Assembly (NCBI GenBank): GCA_025464925.1 | Contig: JAODMS010000149.1 | Span: 1 to 18,855 of the forward strand | Length of the DNA stretch: 18,855 bases | Source of the DNA: Arthrobacter sp. | Lineage (GTDB): Bacteria; Actinomycetota; Actinomycetes; Actinomycetales; Micrococcaceae | Reading direction: 5' to 3' | In this document: one piece after another, positions 8,058 through 15,778 of the stretch | Position numbering within the stretch: the stretch's first letter is position 1 | Layout: the number at the start of each line of letters is the position of its first letter | The notes under the pieces: model-generated | The model's input: the letters and a program-made list of their open reading frames with translations, nothing else | What the model was told of the DNA's origin: nothing | Databases searched by the model: none | Position numbers and translations under genes: made by a program

Positions 8058-10676
8058 GTGAAGGCAATCCGCAGATTTACCGTCAGAACCGTCCTCCCGG
8101 AATCCATCCGGCCGTTGGCACAGCTCGCCACCAACCTTCGTTGGTCCTGGCACCGGCCAACCCGAGAGCTTTTCGAGGGGCTGAACCCCCGCATCTGGGC
8201 TCAAAGTGGCCACGACCCGGTGTCCTTCCTCGGCCTGGTCAGCAGGGAGGAACTGCAGCGCCTCGCGGCCGATGAGGACGTGGTGGAGCGTGTGCAGGCG
8301 GCGGCCGAGGACCTGAACAGGTATCTGGAGCAGCCGCGCTGGTACCAGAGCCTGGGCGAGGGCGCGCCGCGTTGCATTGCCTATTTCTCACCCGAGTTCG
8401 GCATCACCGAAGTGCTGCCCCAGTACTCGGGCGGCCTGGGCATCCTTGCCGGTGACCATCTGAAGGCAGCGTCGGACCTCGGCGTGCCGCTGATCGGTGT
8501 CGGCCTCCTCTACCAGGCCGGCTATTTCAAACAGTCCCTTTCCCGTGACGCGTGGCAGCAGGAAACCTACCCGGTCCTTGATCCGGACGGCCTGCCCCTG
8601 ACGCTGCTGCGCGAGGCATCCCCGGATGGCAACGGCAAGCCGATCCAGATCTCCCTTCCCCTCCCGGCCGGCCGCCGCCTGCTGGCGCACGTGTGGCGGG
8701 CCGACGTCGGACGCGTCCCGCTCCTGCTGCTGGACTCCAACGTTCCCGGGAACGACGACGCCGCCCGCGGCATCACCGATCGGCTCTACGGCGGCGGCGG
8801 CGACCACCGTCTGCAGCAGGAACTCCTGCTGGGCATGGGCGGGGTCAAGGCCTTGCGGGTGTTCCAGCAGCTGACGGACACCCCGGCGCCGGAAGTGTTC
8901 CACACCAACGAGGGCCACGCCGGTTTCCTGGGCATCGAGCGGATTCAGGAGATGATGTCCGCAGCCGAACCGCTGAGCTGGGACGAGGCGCTGGCGGCCG
9001 GGCGGGCGTCCACGGTCTTCACGACCCACACCCCTGTGCCGGCCGGAATCGACCGCTTTGAGACCTCGCAGATCCAGCACTTCTTCGAGGCGGGGTTGGC
9101 TCCCGACGTTCCGGTGTCAAAGATTTTGAACCTGGGCCGGGAAGACTTCACGGACGGCAACCCCTTCGTCTTCAACATGGCGGTCATGGGCCTGCGGCTT
9201 GCCCAGCGGGCCAACGGCGTCGCCAAGCTGCACGGCGTGGTCTCCCGCGGGATGTTCTCGGCACTCTGGCCGGGCTTCGACCATGCGGAAATACCGATCA
9301 CCTCCGTTACCAACGGCGTGCACGTCCCCACCTGGGTCGACCCGCGCATCTCCAAGCTGGCCCGCGATCAGTTCGGTTCCGAGGCTGAGGCGCAGGGCCG
9401 TTGGGACCTCGCCTACCACGTCAGCGACGAAGACGTCTGGGCCCTCCGCCGCGAGATGCGGGTATCCCTGGTCGAGGACGTCCGGCGCCGCCTCCGGGCT
9501 GCGTGGAAGAAGCGTGGCGCGGCCGACGCCGAACTGGCCTGGACGGACTCCGTTCTGGATCCGGACATCCTGACCATCGGCTTCGCCCGTCGTGTGCCTA
9601 CCTACAAGAGGCTCACCCTGATGCTCCGCGAACCCGAACGGCTCAAGGCCCTGTTGCTGCACAAGACGCACCCCATCCAGCTGGTCATCGCCGGGAAGTC
9701 GCACCCGGCCGACGACGCGGGCAAGAAAATGATCCAGGACCTCGTCCGGTTTACCGACGACCCTGCGGTGCGGCACCGGATCGCGTTCCTGCCCAACTAC
9801 GACATCGCCATGGCCCGGACGCTGTTCCCCGGCTGCGATGTGTGGCTCAACAACCCGCTGCGTCCGCTGGAAGCCTGCGGAACGTCCGGCATGAAGGCCG
9901 CGCTGAACGGTTCGCTGAACCTTTCGGTCCTGGACGGCTGGTGGGATGAGATGTACGACGGCGAGAACGGCTGGGCGATTCCCACCGCCAACAATGACGC
10001 CTCGCCTGAGGAACGCGACGACATCGAGGCCGCGGCGCTCTACGAACTGCTGGAAACGCAGGTGGCACCGAAGTTCTACGGGCTGACCGTCTCCGACGGG
10101 GCCGGGGCCGCCGGCCCCTCGCAGTCCGGGCCGCAGGAGGTTCCCACCCACTGGGTCTCGATGATAAAGCACACCATGTCCCATCTGGGCCCTGCCGTTT
10201 CCGCGGACCGGATGCTCAAGGACTACGTCAACGTGCTGTACCGGCCTGCCGCCGTAGCGGGACGCCGTGCCGTGGCGGACGATTATGCCCAAGCCAAGGC
10301 CCTTGCAGCATGGACTTCCCGTGTCCGGGCCGCGTGGCCCCAGATCGAGGTGGAGCACGTGGATTCGGTGGGTGTCTCCGAGGATCCGCAGATCGGCGAC
10401 CTCCTCCAGGTGAACGCCTACGTGGACCTGGACACTCTTTCGCCGGATGACGTCTCCGTTGAGGTGGCGTACGGGCGGGCCGAGGACAGCGACGAACTGG
10501 CGGATGTAACGGTGGCGGAACTGAAGTCGTCCGACGACCTCGGCAAGGGCCGCCACCTCTTCACCGGCACCCTCGTGATCGACCGCTCGGGGTCGTTCGG
10601 CTACACCGTACGCGTATTTCCGAGGCACGACGCCCTGGCGTCAAAGGCCGAGCTTGGCCTGATCGTCAACGCCTAG
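8058..10676 (+). CDS. glgP: Alpha-glucan (glycogen) phosphorylase
   Basis: This GT35, PLP-dependent phosphorylase releases glucose 1-phosphate from the non-reducing ends of alpha-1,4-glucan. The open frame reaches back to ATG 7941, but homology starts at GTG 8058, where the protein reads KAIRRFTVRTVLPESIRPL. This is the usual N-terminus of actinobacterial GlgP. It gives 872 residues, normal for this group. PLP-binding motif: GTSGMKAALNG, with the Schiff-base lysine near residue 613. The motif SGGLGILAGDHLKAASDLG lies in the N-terminal half, and NEGHAGF near residue 285. It is divergent from glgE, so synthesis and degradation are transcribed apart from a shared 138-bp interval. The GTG has a TANNNT element 7 nt upstream. 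A terminator hairpin follows directly after the stop. Confidence 0.93.
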   Translation: MKAIRRFTVRTVLPESIRPLAQLATNLRWSWHRPTRELFEGLNPRIWAQSGHDPVSFLGLVSREELQRLAADEDVVERVQAAAEDLNRYLEQPRWYQSLGEGAPRCIAYFSPEFGITEVLPQYSGGLGILAGDHLKAASDLGVPLIGVGLLYQAGYFKQSLSRDAWQQETYPVLDPDGLPLTLLREASPDGNGKPIQISLPLPAGRRLLAHVWRADVGRVPLLLLDSNVPGNDDAARGITDRLYGGGGDHRLQQELLLGMGGVKALRVFQQLTDTPAPEVFHTNEGHAGFLGIERIQEMMSAAEPLSWDEALAAGRASTVFTTHTPVPAGIDRFETSQIQHFFEAGLAPDVPVSKILNLGREDFTDGNPFVFNMAVMGLRLAQRANGVAKLHGVVSRGMFSALWPGFDHAEIPITSVTNGVHVPTWVDPRISKLARDQFGSEAEAQGRWDLAYHVSDEDVWALRREMRVSLVEDVRRRLRAAWKKRGAADAELAWTDSVLDPDILTIGFARRVPTYKRLTLMLREPERLKALLLHKTHPIQLVIAGKSHPADDAGKKMIQDLVRFTDDPAVRHRIAFLPNYDIAMARTLFPGCDVWLNNPLRPLEACGTSGMKAALNGSLNLSVLDGWWDEMYDGENGWAIPTANNDASPEERDDIEAAALYELLETQVAPKFYGLTVSDGAGAAGPSQSGPQEVPTHWVSMIKHTMSHLGPAVSADRMLKDYVNVLYRPAAVAGRRAVADDYAQAKALAAWTSRVRAAWPQIEVEHVDSVGVSEDPQIGDLLQVNAYVDLDTLSPDDVSVEVAYGRAEDSDELADVTVAELKSSDDLGKGRHLFTGTLVIDRSGSFGYTVRVFPRHDALASKAELGLIVNA

Positions 10677-10687
10677 GCCGGGCCGGG

Positions 10688-10717
10688 GCCGGTCCTGCGG
10701 AGCGCCGCAGGACCGGC
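10688..10717. terminator. Bidirectional hairpin terminator between glgP and the barstar gene
   Basis: A perfect 13-bp stem (10688-10700 with 10705-10717) with the 4-nt loop AGCG lies between two convergent genes. It is 11 nt past the glgP stop and 5 nt past the barstar-gene stop. There is no T-tract on either strand. It probably serves both transcripts. Confidence 0.75.
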
Positions 10718-10722
10718 TTCGG

Positions 10723-11079
10723 CTAGAGGCAGACGGCAATGACGGCCAGGATCTTTTCGGCGTAGCTTTCGGCGTCCTGAAGGGTTTCGCAGAGAACGCC
10801 GAAGGAGCGGTCGGCGCGGAAGACGGCCGGCACCTGCCAGATGAAGGTCACCGGAGTCTCTCCGTTGTCCGTGACGGCGTCCGCGACGTCGTGCAGGGAA
10901 TCATGAAGGGCGTCGAGGTCCACTCCGTAGTGTTCGGGAAAGTCCAGCGTCTGCGCGAATGCCTCCAGGACGGCCTGCTGGGTGTCCGCTGCGGGGATGA
11001 CCACGGCGCGGCGGCCGGCGTCACCGATCTGGTCCCGTAGCTCTTCGATGGTCCAGGTGTCTGCAGAGAAAATCTTCAT
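10723..11079 (-). CDS. Barstar-family protein (orphan)
   Basis: This 118-residue protein resembles barstar, the intracellular inhibitor of the RNase barnase. The region FPEHYGVDLDALHDSL (47-62) matches LPEYYGENLDALWDCL of Bacillus amyloliquefaciens barstar. Asp56 and Asp60 correspond to barnase-contacting Asp35 and Asp39, while Trp38 is replaced by His59. It is longer than classical barstar (about 90 residues), with an extended N-terminus and a C-terminal helix. The start is ATG, with AAGGA about 5 nt upstream. It lies 59 bp downstream of glgX on the same strand and could share its transcript. No barnase-like or other RNase/toxin gene is seen within the window. Family assignment is firm; the target is unknown, and the neighbourhood gives no evidence that it is part of a toxin-antitoxin pair. 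Confidence 0.85.
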   Translation of the reverse strand: MKIFSADTWTIEELRDQIGDAGRRAVVIPAADTQQAVLEAFAQTLDFPEHYGVDLDALHDSLHDVADAVTDNGETPVTFIWQVPAVFRADRSFGVLCETLQDAESYAEKILAVIAVCL

Positions 11080-11138
11080 GGCTTCCTTACTTGCTTCGAC
11101 GATGAACCGGGACGAGCTGATCCTCGTGGCGGCTCGAA

Positions 11139-13253
11139 CTACGTGCTGTAAACGTTGATGGTGTTGGCCTGGACCACGTCCCGCTCTCCGGAGGAGACAC
11201 GGATTCCCTGGCGCCGGTCGTGGGCAGCAGAGGTCGTCAGCCGCAGGTCGAAGATCCGGTGCCCGGTGCCGTGTTGGTTGCTCAGAACGGGCAGTGTGAC
11301 CTTGATGTCCTCTGCGCCGCCGTTGACCACCACCAGTCCAGCCACCTGGCCGTCGTCGGAGCCAAGCAGCAACTGGACCAAGCGATGGCGCGGATCCTGC
11401 CAGCTGTCCGCGGACATCGGCTTGCCGTTCGCATCGAACCAGTGGAAATAGGACTGTTTTTCGCGTACCGGATAGTGGTGCGGTTGGCCGGAGAGGAACT
11501 CCTTGCGCAGGCGGATCACGCGTTTCGTCGTGCGCAGCATCGCATGGGATTCCGGGGTGGCGGTCCAGTCAATCCAGGCCAGGGGGTTGTCCTGGCAGTA
11601 GGCGTTGTTGTTCCCTTGCTGGGTCCGGCCGATCTCGTCCCCGGCGGTGATCATGGGCACGCCCAGGGAGATCATCAGCGAGGTCATCAGGTTCCGGCTG
11701 GTCTGTCCGCGCCGGGCAAGAATTTCTTCATGTTCCGTCGGACCCTCGAAGCCGTGGTTGTAGCTGCGGTTGTCGCCATGGCCGTCGCGGTTTTGTTCGC
11801 CGTTGGCCTCGTTGTGCTTGCGGTCGTAGGAAACCAGGTCAGCCAGCGTAAAGCCGTCATGGGCCGTGATGAAGTTGAGGGAGGCGAGCCTGGACCGCCC
11901 TGAGGGCTCAAAAAGAGCGGCGGAACCGGAAAGGGCGTCCGCTAGCCGGGCCACCGAGCCGCCGTGCCCGCCGGCGTCGATCGCTGCCCGGTCGGCGAGC
12001 CAGAAGTTGCGGACGGCGTCGCGGAAGTGATCATTCCAGTCGACCCAGCCTGCCGGGAACCGGCCCGTCTGCCAGCCGCCGTAGCCCACATCCCAGGGCT
12101 CGGCGATCAGCTTGGTCGCTGACAGGACAGGATCCGCGGCAATTGCGACGAGGAAAGGGTGCCGGGGATCGAACTCGTTGGCGGCATTGCGGCACAGTGT
12201 CACTGCGAGATCGAAACGGAAGCCGTCGATATGGAATTCCGTCGCCCAGTAGCGCAGGGAATCCAGCACCAGCTGGACCACCCGGGGTTCTCCGAAGTTC
12301 AGGCTGTTCCCGCAACCGGTGGTGTCCACATACTTGCCGTGGCCGTCGTTCCGGTAGTACTGCATCTCGCCCAAGCCGCGGAAGCTCAAGGTCCGGCCGT
12401 CGGGGCCGCCCTCGGCCGTGTGGTTGTAGACGACGTCGAGGATCACTTCGATGCCGGCGGCATGCAACCCCTTGACCATGTCCTTGAATTCGTCCTGGAC
12501 TGCGTGCGGGCCGCCGGCCTGGGCGGCTTCGGTGGCGTAGCCGGAGTGGGGGGCGAAGAACGCCGCCGTGTTATAGCCCCAGTAGTTCGTCAGTCCCAGA
12601 TTCTGCAGGTGCGGCTCGTCCACATGGAAATGGACAGGCAGGAGCTGGACCGAGGTGATGCCCAGAGCGCTGAGGTACTCGATCATGGCCGGGTGCGCCA
12701 TGCCGGCATAGGTTCCTTGAAGGTCTTCCGGAATGTCCGGGTGCAGCTTGGTCTGGCCGCGGACGTGGGCTTCGTAGACGATCGTGTTGCGCCATGGAAC
12801 ACGGGGGCCGCGGTCCTCGCCCCAGTCGAAGTCGCCGGCCATCCGGACGCTGGTGATGAAATCGTCGCGTTCGTCCACACCCCGGCCGTAGGGATCCAGC
12901 AGCAGCGGCTGCTCACCGGCCAGATCAAAATTCCCGGTCGGCATGGACAACGGCAAGGCCTCATGATCCGAGGAGGCCCGGAAGCCGTACCGCGAACCGA
13001 AGGGAATGCCCTCCACGATGCCGTGGTGAACGCCGTCGGTCACATTGGGCAGGGTCTTCAACTGCCAGGTGCCCCCCGGGGCCTGATAGGCGATCTCCAG
13101 GGTCATCACCCCGGGTGCGTAGACAGCGACGTTCGCGAACGCGCCTTGAGGGTCATCCATAGCGGACGACCCGGTGCTGGGAACGGTGATCCCCAGCGGA
13201 AACGCGCGTGAGGCGTCTACGGTGGAGGCTGGATCTATTAAGGGCATAACCAT
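11139..13253 (-). CDS. glgX: Glycogen debranching protein (isoamylase type)
   Basis: This 704-residue GH13 (subfamily 11) enzyme hydrolyses alpha-1,6 branches, typically of phosphorylase-limit dextrins, so it acts after GlgP. An N-terminal CBM48 domain (about 17-125) precedes the barrel. The catalytic regions are FHIDGFRFDLA (nucleophile Asp348), LIAEPWDVG (Glu385) and TAHDGFTLADLV (Asp466), and there is ILDVVYNHTAEG near 271-282. The length is normal for the family. Two in-frame ATGs, 13253 and 13247, compete; neither has a Shine-Dalgarno. A TAAAAT element 7 nt upstream of 13253 favours the first, as a leaderless start. It is followed 59 bp downstream by the barstar gene and is divergent from the C-N hydrolase gene. 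Its location next to glgP and the GlgE operon fits alpha-glucan turnover. Confidence 0.94.
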   Translation of the reverse strand: MVMPLIDPASTVDASRAFPLGITVPSTGSSAMDDPQGAFANVAVYAPGVMTLEIAYQAPGGTWQLKTLPNVTDGVHHGIVEGIPFGSRYGFRASSDHEALPLSMPTGNFDLAGEQPLLLDPYGRGVDERDDFITSVRMAGDFDWGEDRGPRVPWRNTIVYEAHVRGQTKLHPDIPEDLQGTYAGMAHPAMIEYLSALGITSVQLLPVHFHVDEPHLQNLGLTNYWGYNTAAFFAPHSGYATEAAQAGGPHAVQDEFKDMVKGLHAAGIEVILDVVYNHTAEGGPDGRTLSFRGLGEMQYYRNDGHGKYVDTTGCGNSLNFGEPRVVQLVLDSLRYWATEFHIDGFRFDLAVTLCRNAANEFDPRHPFLVAIAADPVLSATKLIAEPWDVGYGGWQTGRFPAGWVDWNDHFRDAVRNFWLADRAAIDAGGHGGSVARLADALSGSAALFEPSGRSRLASLNFITAHDGFTLADLVSYDRKHNEANGEQNRDGHGDNRSYNHGFEGPTEHEEILARRGQTSRNLMTSLMISLGVPMITAGDEIGRTQQGNNNAYCQDNPLAWIDWTATPESHAMLRTTKRVIRLRKEFLSGQPHHYPVREKQSYFHWFDANGKPMSADSWQDPRHRLVQLLLGSDDGQVAGLVVVNGGAEDIKVTLPVLSNQHGTGHRIFDLRLTTSAAHDRRQGIRVSSGERDVVQANTINVYST

Positions 13254-13260
13254 TGCTTAA

Positions 13261-13266
13261 ATTTTA
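13261..13266 (-). promoter_or_regulatory. Putative glgX -10 element (leaderless)
   Basis: On the minus strand TAAAAT (5 of 6 matches to TATAAT) ends 7 nt before the ATG at 13253, so transcription would start at the codon itself. There is no ribosome-binding site upstream of this ATG or the one at 13247. No convincing -35 lies 17-18 bp further upstream. Confidence 0.45.
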
Positions 13267-13368
13267 GCCGGGCCGAACAAATGGCCCCCGTTTTAGTTTT
13301 CATGACGTTAGCAGTGTACGGAATCACTGCGCTGCATACTGGAATACAGCGCCAAACTGGAGGTAATT

Positions 13369-14187
13369 GTGCGGGTTGCTCTTGCTCAGCTCATCACCGG
13401 CCGCGATACTGCCGGAAACCTGGACCTCGTGGAGGAGTACGCCCGCCGGGCCCAAGCCGGCGGCGCGGAGCTGGTGGTTTTGCCCGAGGCAACGATGCGC
13501 GCCTTCGGGAATTCGCTCCTGGACGTGGCCGAGCCGCTGGACGGTCCGTGGGCATCGCGCGTGCGCGCCGTCGCTTCGGAACTCGGGATCGTGATCGTGG
13601 CCGGGATGTTCACCCCGGGCACCGGCGTCGACGGCGGGAACGGCCCGGCCCGCAAGGTGCGCAACACGCTCCTGGTCACCGGCCCCGGAGTGGAGACCAG
13701 CTACGACAAGATCCATCTCTTCGACGCCTTCGGGTTCGCAGAGTCGGACACGGTGGACCCCGGCACCGATCCCGTCACCTTCGAGGCGGGTGGTGTGACG
13801 TTCGGACTGGCTACCTGCTACGACATCCGCTTTCCCGACCTGTTCACGGAAAATGCCGACCGCGGCGCCCAGGTGAACATTGTGTGCGCTTCCTGGGGAT
13901 CCGGCCCGGGCAAGGTGGAACAATGGCGGTTGCTGGCCCGCGCCCGCGCCGTCGATTCCACCACCGTCGTGCTGGCCTGCGGCCAAGGCGATCCAGCCAG
14001 CCAGGGCGGCGAGGCGAAGGGCGCTGCCCCCACCGGCGTCGGGCACTCCATGGCCGTGTCCCCGTTCGGGGACGTCCTCGAAGAGCTCGACGGCGAGCCG
14101 GGACTGCTGTTCGTTGACCTGGACACCGCCATAGTCAAGGAAGCCCGCACCAAGCTCCCAGTCCTCGCCAACCGCCACAGGTTCTAA
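13369..14187 (+). CDS. Carbon-nitrogen hydrolase (nitrilase superfamily)
   Basis: This 272-residue cytosolic amidase is of the nitrilase superfamily. The Glu-Lys-Cys catalytic triad is visible: LPEAT (Glu40), YDKIHLFDAF (Lys114) and ATCYDIRFPDLF (Cys150). The triad spacing and length match the Nit/omega-amidase group, which hydrolyses small omega-amides such as alpha-ketoglutaramate or deaminated glutathione. The exact substrate cannot be told from sequence. The start is GTG, with a perfect GGAGG 5 nt upstream (13359-13363), in contrast to neighbouring genes that lack one. It is transcribed divergently from glgX with 115 bp between the two starts, and is convergent with rlmB across the repeat-bearing 480-bp interval. 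It has no obvious functional link to glycogen metabolism. Confidence 0.88.
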   Translation: MRVALAQLITGRDTAGNLDLVEEYARRAQAGGAELVVLPEATMRAFGNSLLDVAEPLDGPWASRVRAVASELGIVIVAGMFTPGTGVDGGNGPARKVRNTLLVTGPGVETSYDKIHLFDAFGFAESDTVDPGTDPVTFEAGGVTFGLATCYDIRFPDLFTENADRGAQVNIVCASWGSGPGKVEQWRLLARARAVDSTTVVLACGQGDPASQGGEAKGAAPTGVGHSMAVSPFGDVLEELDGEPGLLFVDLDTAIVKEARTKLPVLANRHRF

Positions 14188-14238
14188 GTCGCACCTTAGC
14201 GACTCGCCGTGGTCACCTTCGCGTGCAACGGTGTCTAG

Positions 14239-14320
14239 CCGTCGCTTAGACGCCTCCCGCCGCTTCCTTCGGCCGCTGACGGCCTCTTGAAGCTCTGGTC
14301 GGCGATGCGCTCCTTAGCAA
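14239..14320 (+). repeat. 82-bp intergenic repeat, copy A
   Basis: Compared without gaps to the reverse complement of 14517-14598, 66 of 82 positions are identical (counted by eye). The ends are the best conserved parts: CCGTCGCTTAGAC at one end and ATGCGCTCCTT near the other. This copy lacks the 18-bp flanking inverted repeats that border copy B and is more degraded in its central palindrome. It lies shortly after the C-N hydrolase stop, in non-coding DNA. Confidence 0.75.
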
Positions 14321-14434
14321 GGCCCCGCCGCCCGCTCGAGGGTTGGGCCACTATCGCTGGGCTACTTCATCAGATCGTCACAGCGCCAATCAGAGTTAAA
14401 AGGCAACGCTCCCTTACGTAGGCGACTTAACTGG

Positions 14435-14467
14435 AAACGCTCCCCCACAAATCGTGAGGGAGCGTTT
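14435..14467. terminator. Hairpin terminator between convergent genes
   Basis: A 10-bp perfect stem (AAACGCTCCC at 14435-14444 with GGGAGCGTTT at 14458-14467) continues after one mismatch with 3 more pairs around a 5-nt loop. It lies between the C-N hydrolase gene (+) and rlmB (-) and between the two repeat copies. The A-rich and T-rich stem ends make it usable in either direction. A related half-site, CAACGCTCCC, occurs at 14404-14413. Confidence 0.6.
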
Positions 14468-14502
14468 GTAGACCGAAGCTAAACGTAAACGGACCGTCAG
14501 AG

Positions 14503-14615
14503 CCGGAACCGGAGTTTTGCAAAGGAGCGCATTGCCGACCGGAGGCGAGCGAGGCCGCCAGCGGCCGAGAGAGGCGCAGGGAGGTGTCTAAGCGACGGCA
14601 AAACTTCGGTTCCGG
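14503..14615. repeat. 113-bp palindromic (MITE- or REP-like) element
   Basis: Eighteen-base arms, 14503-14520 (CCGGAACCGGAGTTTTGC) and 14598-14615, are inverted repeats with 17 of 18 matches. They enclose a 77-bp core that itself contains the palindrome GGCCGC-CA-GCGGCC (14553-14566). No transposase is present and no target-site duplication is evident. The core is repeat copy B. The structure suggests a small non-autonomous mobile or regulatory-RNA-like repeat; copy number in the genome is unknown. Confidence 0.6.
14517..14598 (-). repeat. 82-bp intergenic repeat, copy B
   Basis: This is the inverted partner of 14239-14320 (66 of 82 identical, no gaps), 196 bp away. In this copy the inner dyad is intact and the whole repeat is embedded in the 113-bp palindromic element. 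The two copies could pair as a long imperfect stem in RNA or single-stranded DNA, with the terminator hairpin in the loop. Confidence 0.75.
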
Positions 14616-14622
14616 CGCACCC

Positions 14623-14646
14623 AGCCACAAATCGGTGACAGTGGCT
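14623..14646 (-). terminator. Possible weak rlmB terminator
   Basis: AGCCAC (14623-14628) and GTGGCT (14641-14646) form a 6-bp stem with a 12-nt loop, 22 nt past the rlmB stop. The stem is short and the loop large. The palindromic element just beyond may be the more effective terminator. Confidence 0.25.
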
Positions 14647-14667
14647 AGAACGCCGAAACCGGAAGGG

Positions 14668-15654
14668 TTACTTAGCGGAGCGCTGCCGGGAAATCTCGTA
14701 GAGGGAGATGCCGACGGCCATGGAGGCGTTGAGTGATTCCATCGCTGAGTCGATCGGGATGGAAACGATCTGGTCGCAGTTCTCCCGGACCAGCCGGCTC
14801 AGGCCCTTGCCTTCCGATCCCACCACGAGGCATACCGGCTCGGTGGCCAGGGAGAGGTCCGGCAGCGACACGTCGCCGTCGCCGTCGAGTCCCAGGACAT
14901 AGATGCCCATGTTCTTGAACGCCTTGAGGGTGTTGTTCAGGTTGGCGGCACGTGCCACGGGCACGCGCACCGCCGCGCCGGCGCTGGTCTTCCAGGCCGA
15001 GGCGGTGACGCCGACGGAGCGGCGTTCCGGAACGATGACGCCGTGGCCGCTGAAGGCCGAAACCGAGCGGATGATGGCGCCGAGGTTGCGCGGATCGGTG
15101 ATGCCGTCGAGGGCGACGAAGAGCGGCGCGTTGGCCACGTGCCCCTTCTTCCAGCTCTCCAGGGTTTCCTCGGCCAGTTCGTACGCGTCCTGGTATTCGT
15201 ACGGCGGGATCTGCAGCACGAGGCCCTGGTGGATGGCGTCGTCCGTCATGCGGTCCAGTTCGGGCTTGCCCGTTTCCAGCAGCGGAATGCCGCGCTCGGC
15301 GGCAAGCTTGAGGGACTCCTTGACGCGGTCGTCCATCTCGATGCGGATGGCGATGTGCAGCGCCTTGGCGGGGATACCGGCGCGCAGGGCCTCGACGACC
15401 GAGTTGCGGCCGGTGACGACTTCCTCAGTGGCACGGCCCTTGGGCCCGGAGCGGGCCCCGGCGCTGCGGGCGCCCGTTCCGCGCTTGGCCTCGGAACGTT
15501 CCGCAAGCTGCTTGTTCTTGTGGGCCTTGTGGTACGGGCGGTCCTCCGCCTTGGGAGTGGGGCCCTTGCCCTCGAGAGCCTTGCGGCCGTGACCGCCGGT
15601 TCCGACGCTGGGGCCCTTCTTCATTTTGACCGACCGGCGACCGTTGTTGGCCAT
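14668..15654 (-). CDS. rlmB: 23S rRNA (guanosine-2'-O-)-methyltransferase, TrmH/SpoU family
   Basis: This 328-residue SPOUT methyltransferase is predicted to methylate the 2'-hydroxyl of G2251 in 23S rRNA using S-adenosylmethionine. The three SpoU motifs are present: DPRNLGAIIRS (187-197), VVGSEGKGL (277-285) and IPIDSAMESLNASMAVGISL (299-318). An L30e-like substrate domain covers about 79-155. Residues 1-75 are a Lys/Arg/Gly-rich basic tail, typical of actinobacterial members. The open frame continues to 15996 inside cysS, but ATG 15654 has GGTGGA 4 nt upstream and gives the family's normal length, so it is chosen. It follows cysS by 124 bp, an order conserved in actinobacteria (ispD-ispF-cysS-rlmB). 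TsnR-type resistance methyltransferases are relatives, but the gene order favours RlmB. Confidence 0.92.
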   Translation of the reverse strand: MANNGRRSVKMKKGPSVGTGGHGRKALEGKGPTPKAEDRPYHKAHKNKQLAERSEAKRGTGARSAGARSGPKGRATEEVVTGRNSVVEALRAGIPAKALHIAIRIEMDDRVKESLKLAAERGIPLLETGKPELDRMTDDAIHQGLVLQIPPYEYQDAYELAEETLESWKKGHVANAPLFVALDGITDPRNLGAIIRSVSAFSGHGVIVPERRSVGVTASAWKTSAGAAVRVPVARAANLNNTLKAFKNMGIYVLGLDGDGDVSLPDLSLATEPVCLVVGSEGKGLSRLVRENCDQIVSIPIDSAMESLNASMAVGISLYEISRQRSAK

Positions 15655-15778
15655 GAGTTCCACCCTTGCTTTGTTGATAAGTCTGACCTCCAGTCTACTG
15701 ACTCGAGTTAAATCCTCGACCGCGGACCGCGATGGTTCCGGTCCCGGGGAACAGTGCGGGCCGAGGCGGGCCGACTTG

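Noticed and set aside
9117..10628. Minus-strand open frame of 503 codons inside glgP
   Set aside because: It is a shadow of glgP caused by codon bias, with no motif and no ribosome-binding site noted. GlgP on the other strand is certain.
10723..13253. Toxin-antitoxin or defence module around the barstar gene
   Set aside because: Neighbours are glgP and glgX, both metabolic. No nuclease, toxin, integrase or phage gene occurs in the window.
13335..13340. CATACT as a possible -10 for the C-N hydrolase gene
   Set aside because: No -35 at 17-18 bp and only a moderate match. The promoter of this gene could not be placed with confidence.
14427..14630. 67-codon minus-strand frame in the 14188-14667 interval
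   Set aside because: It lies across the terminator hairpin and the palindromic repeat, and its codons are explained by the repeat structure. No protein family is recognised.
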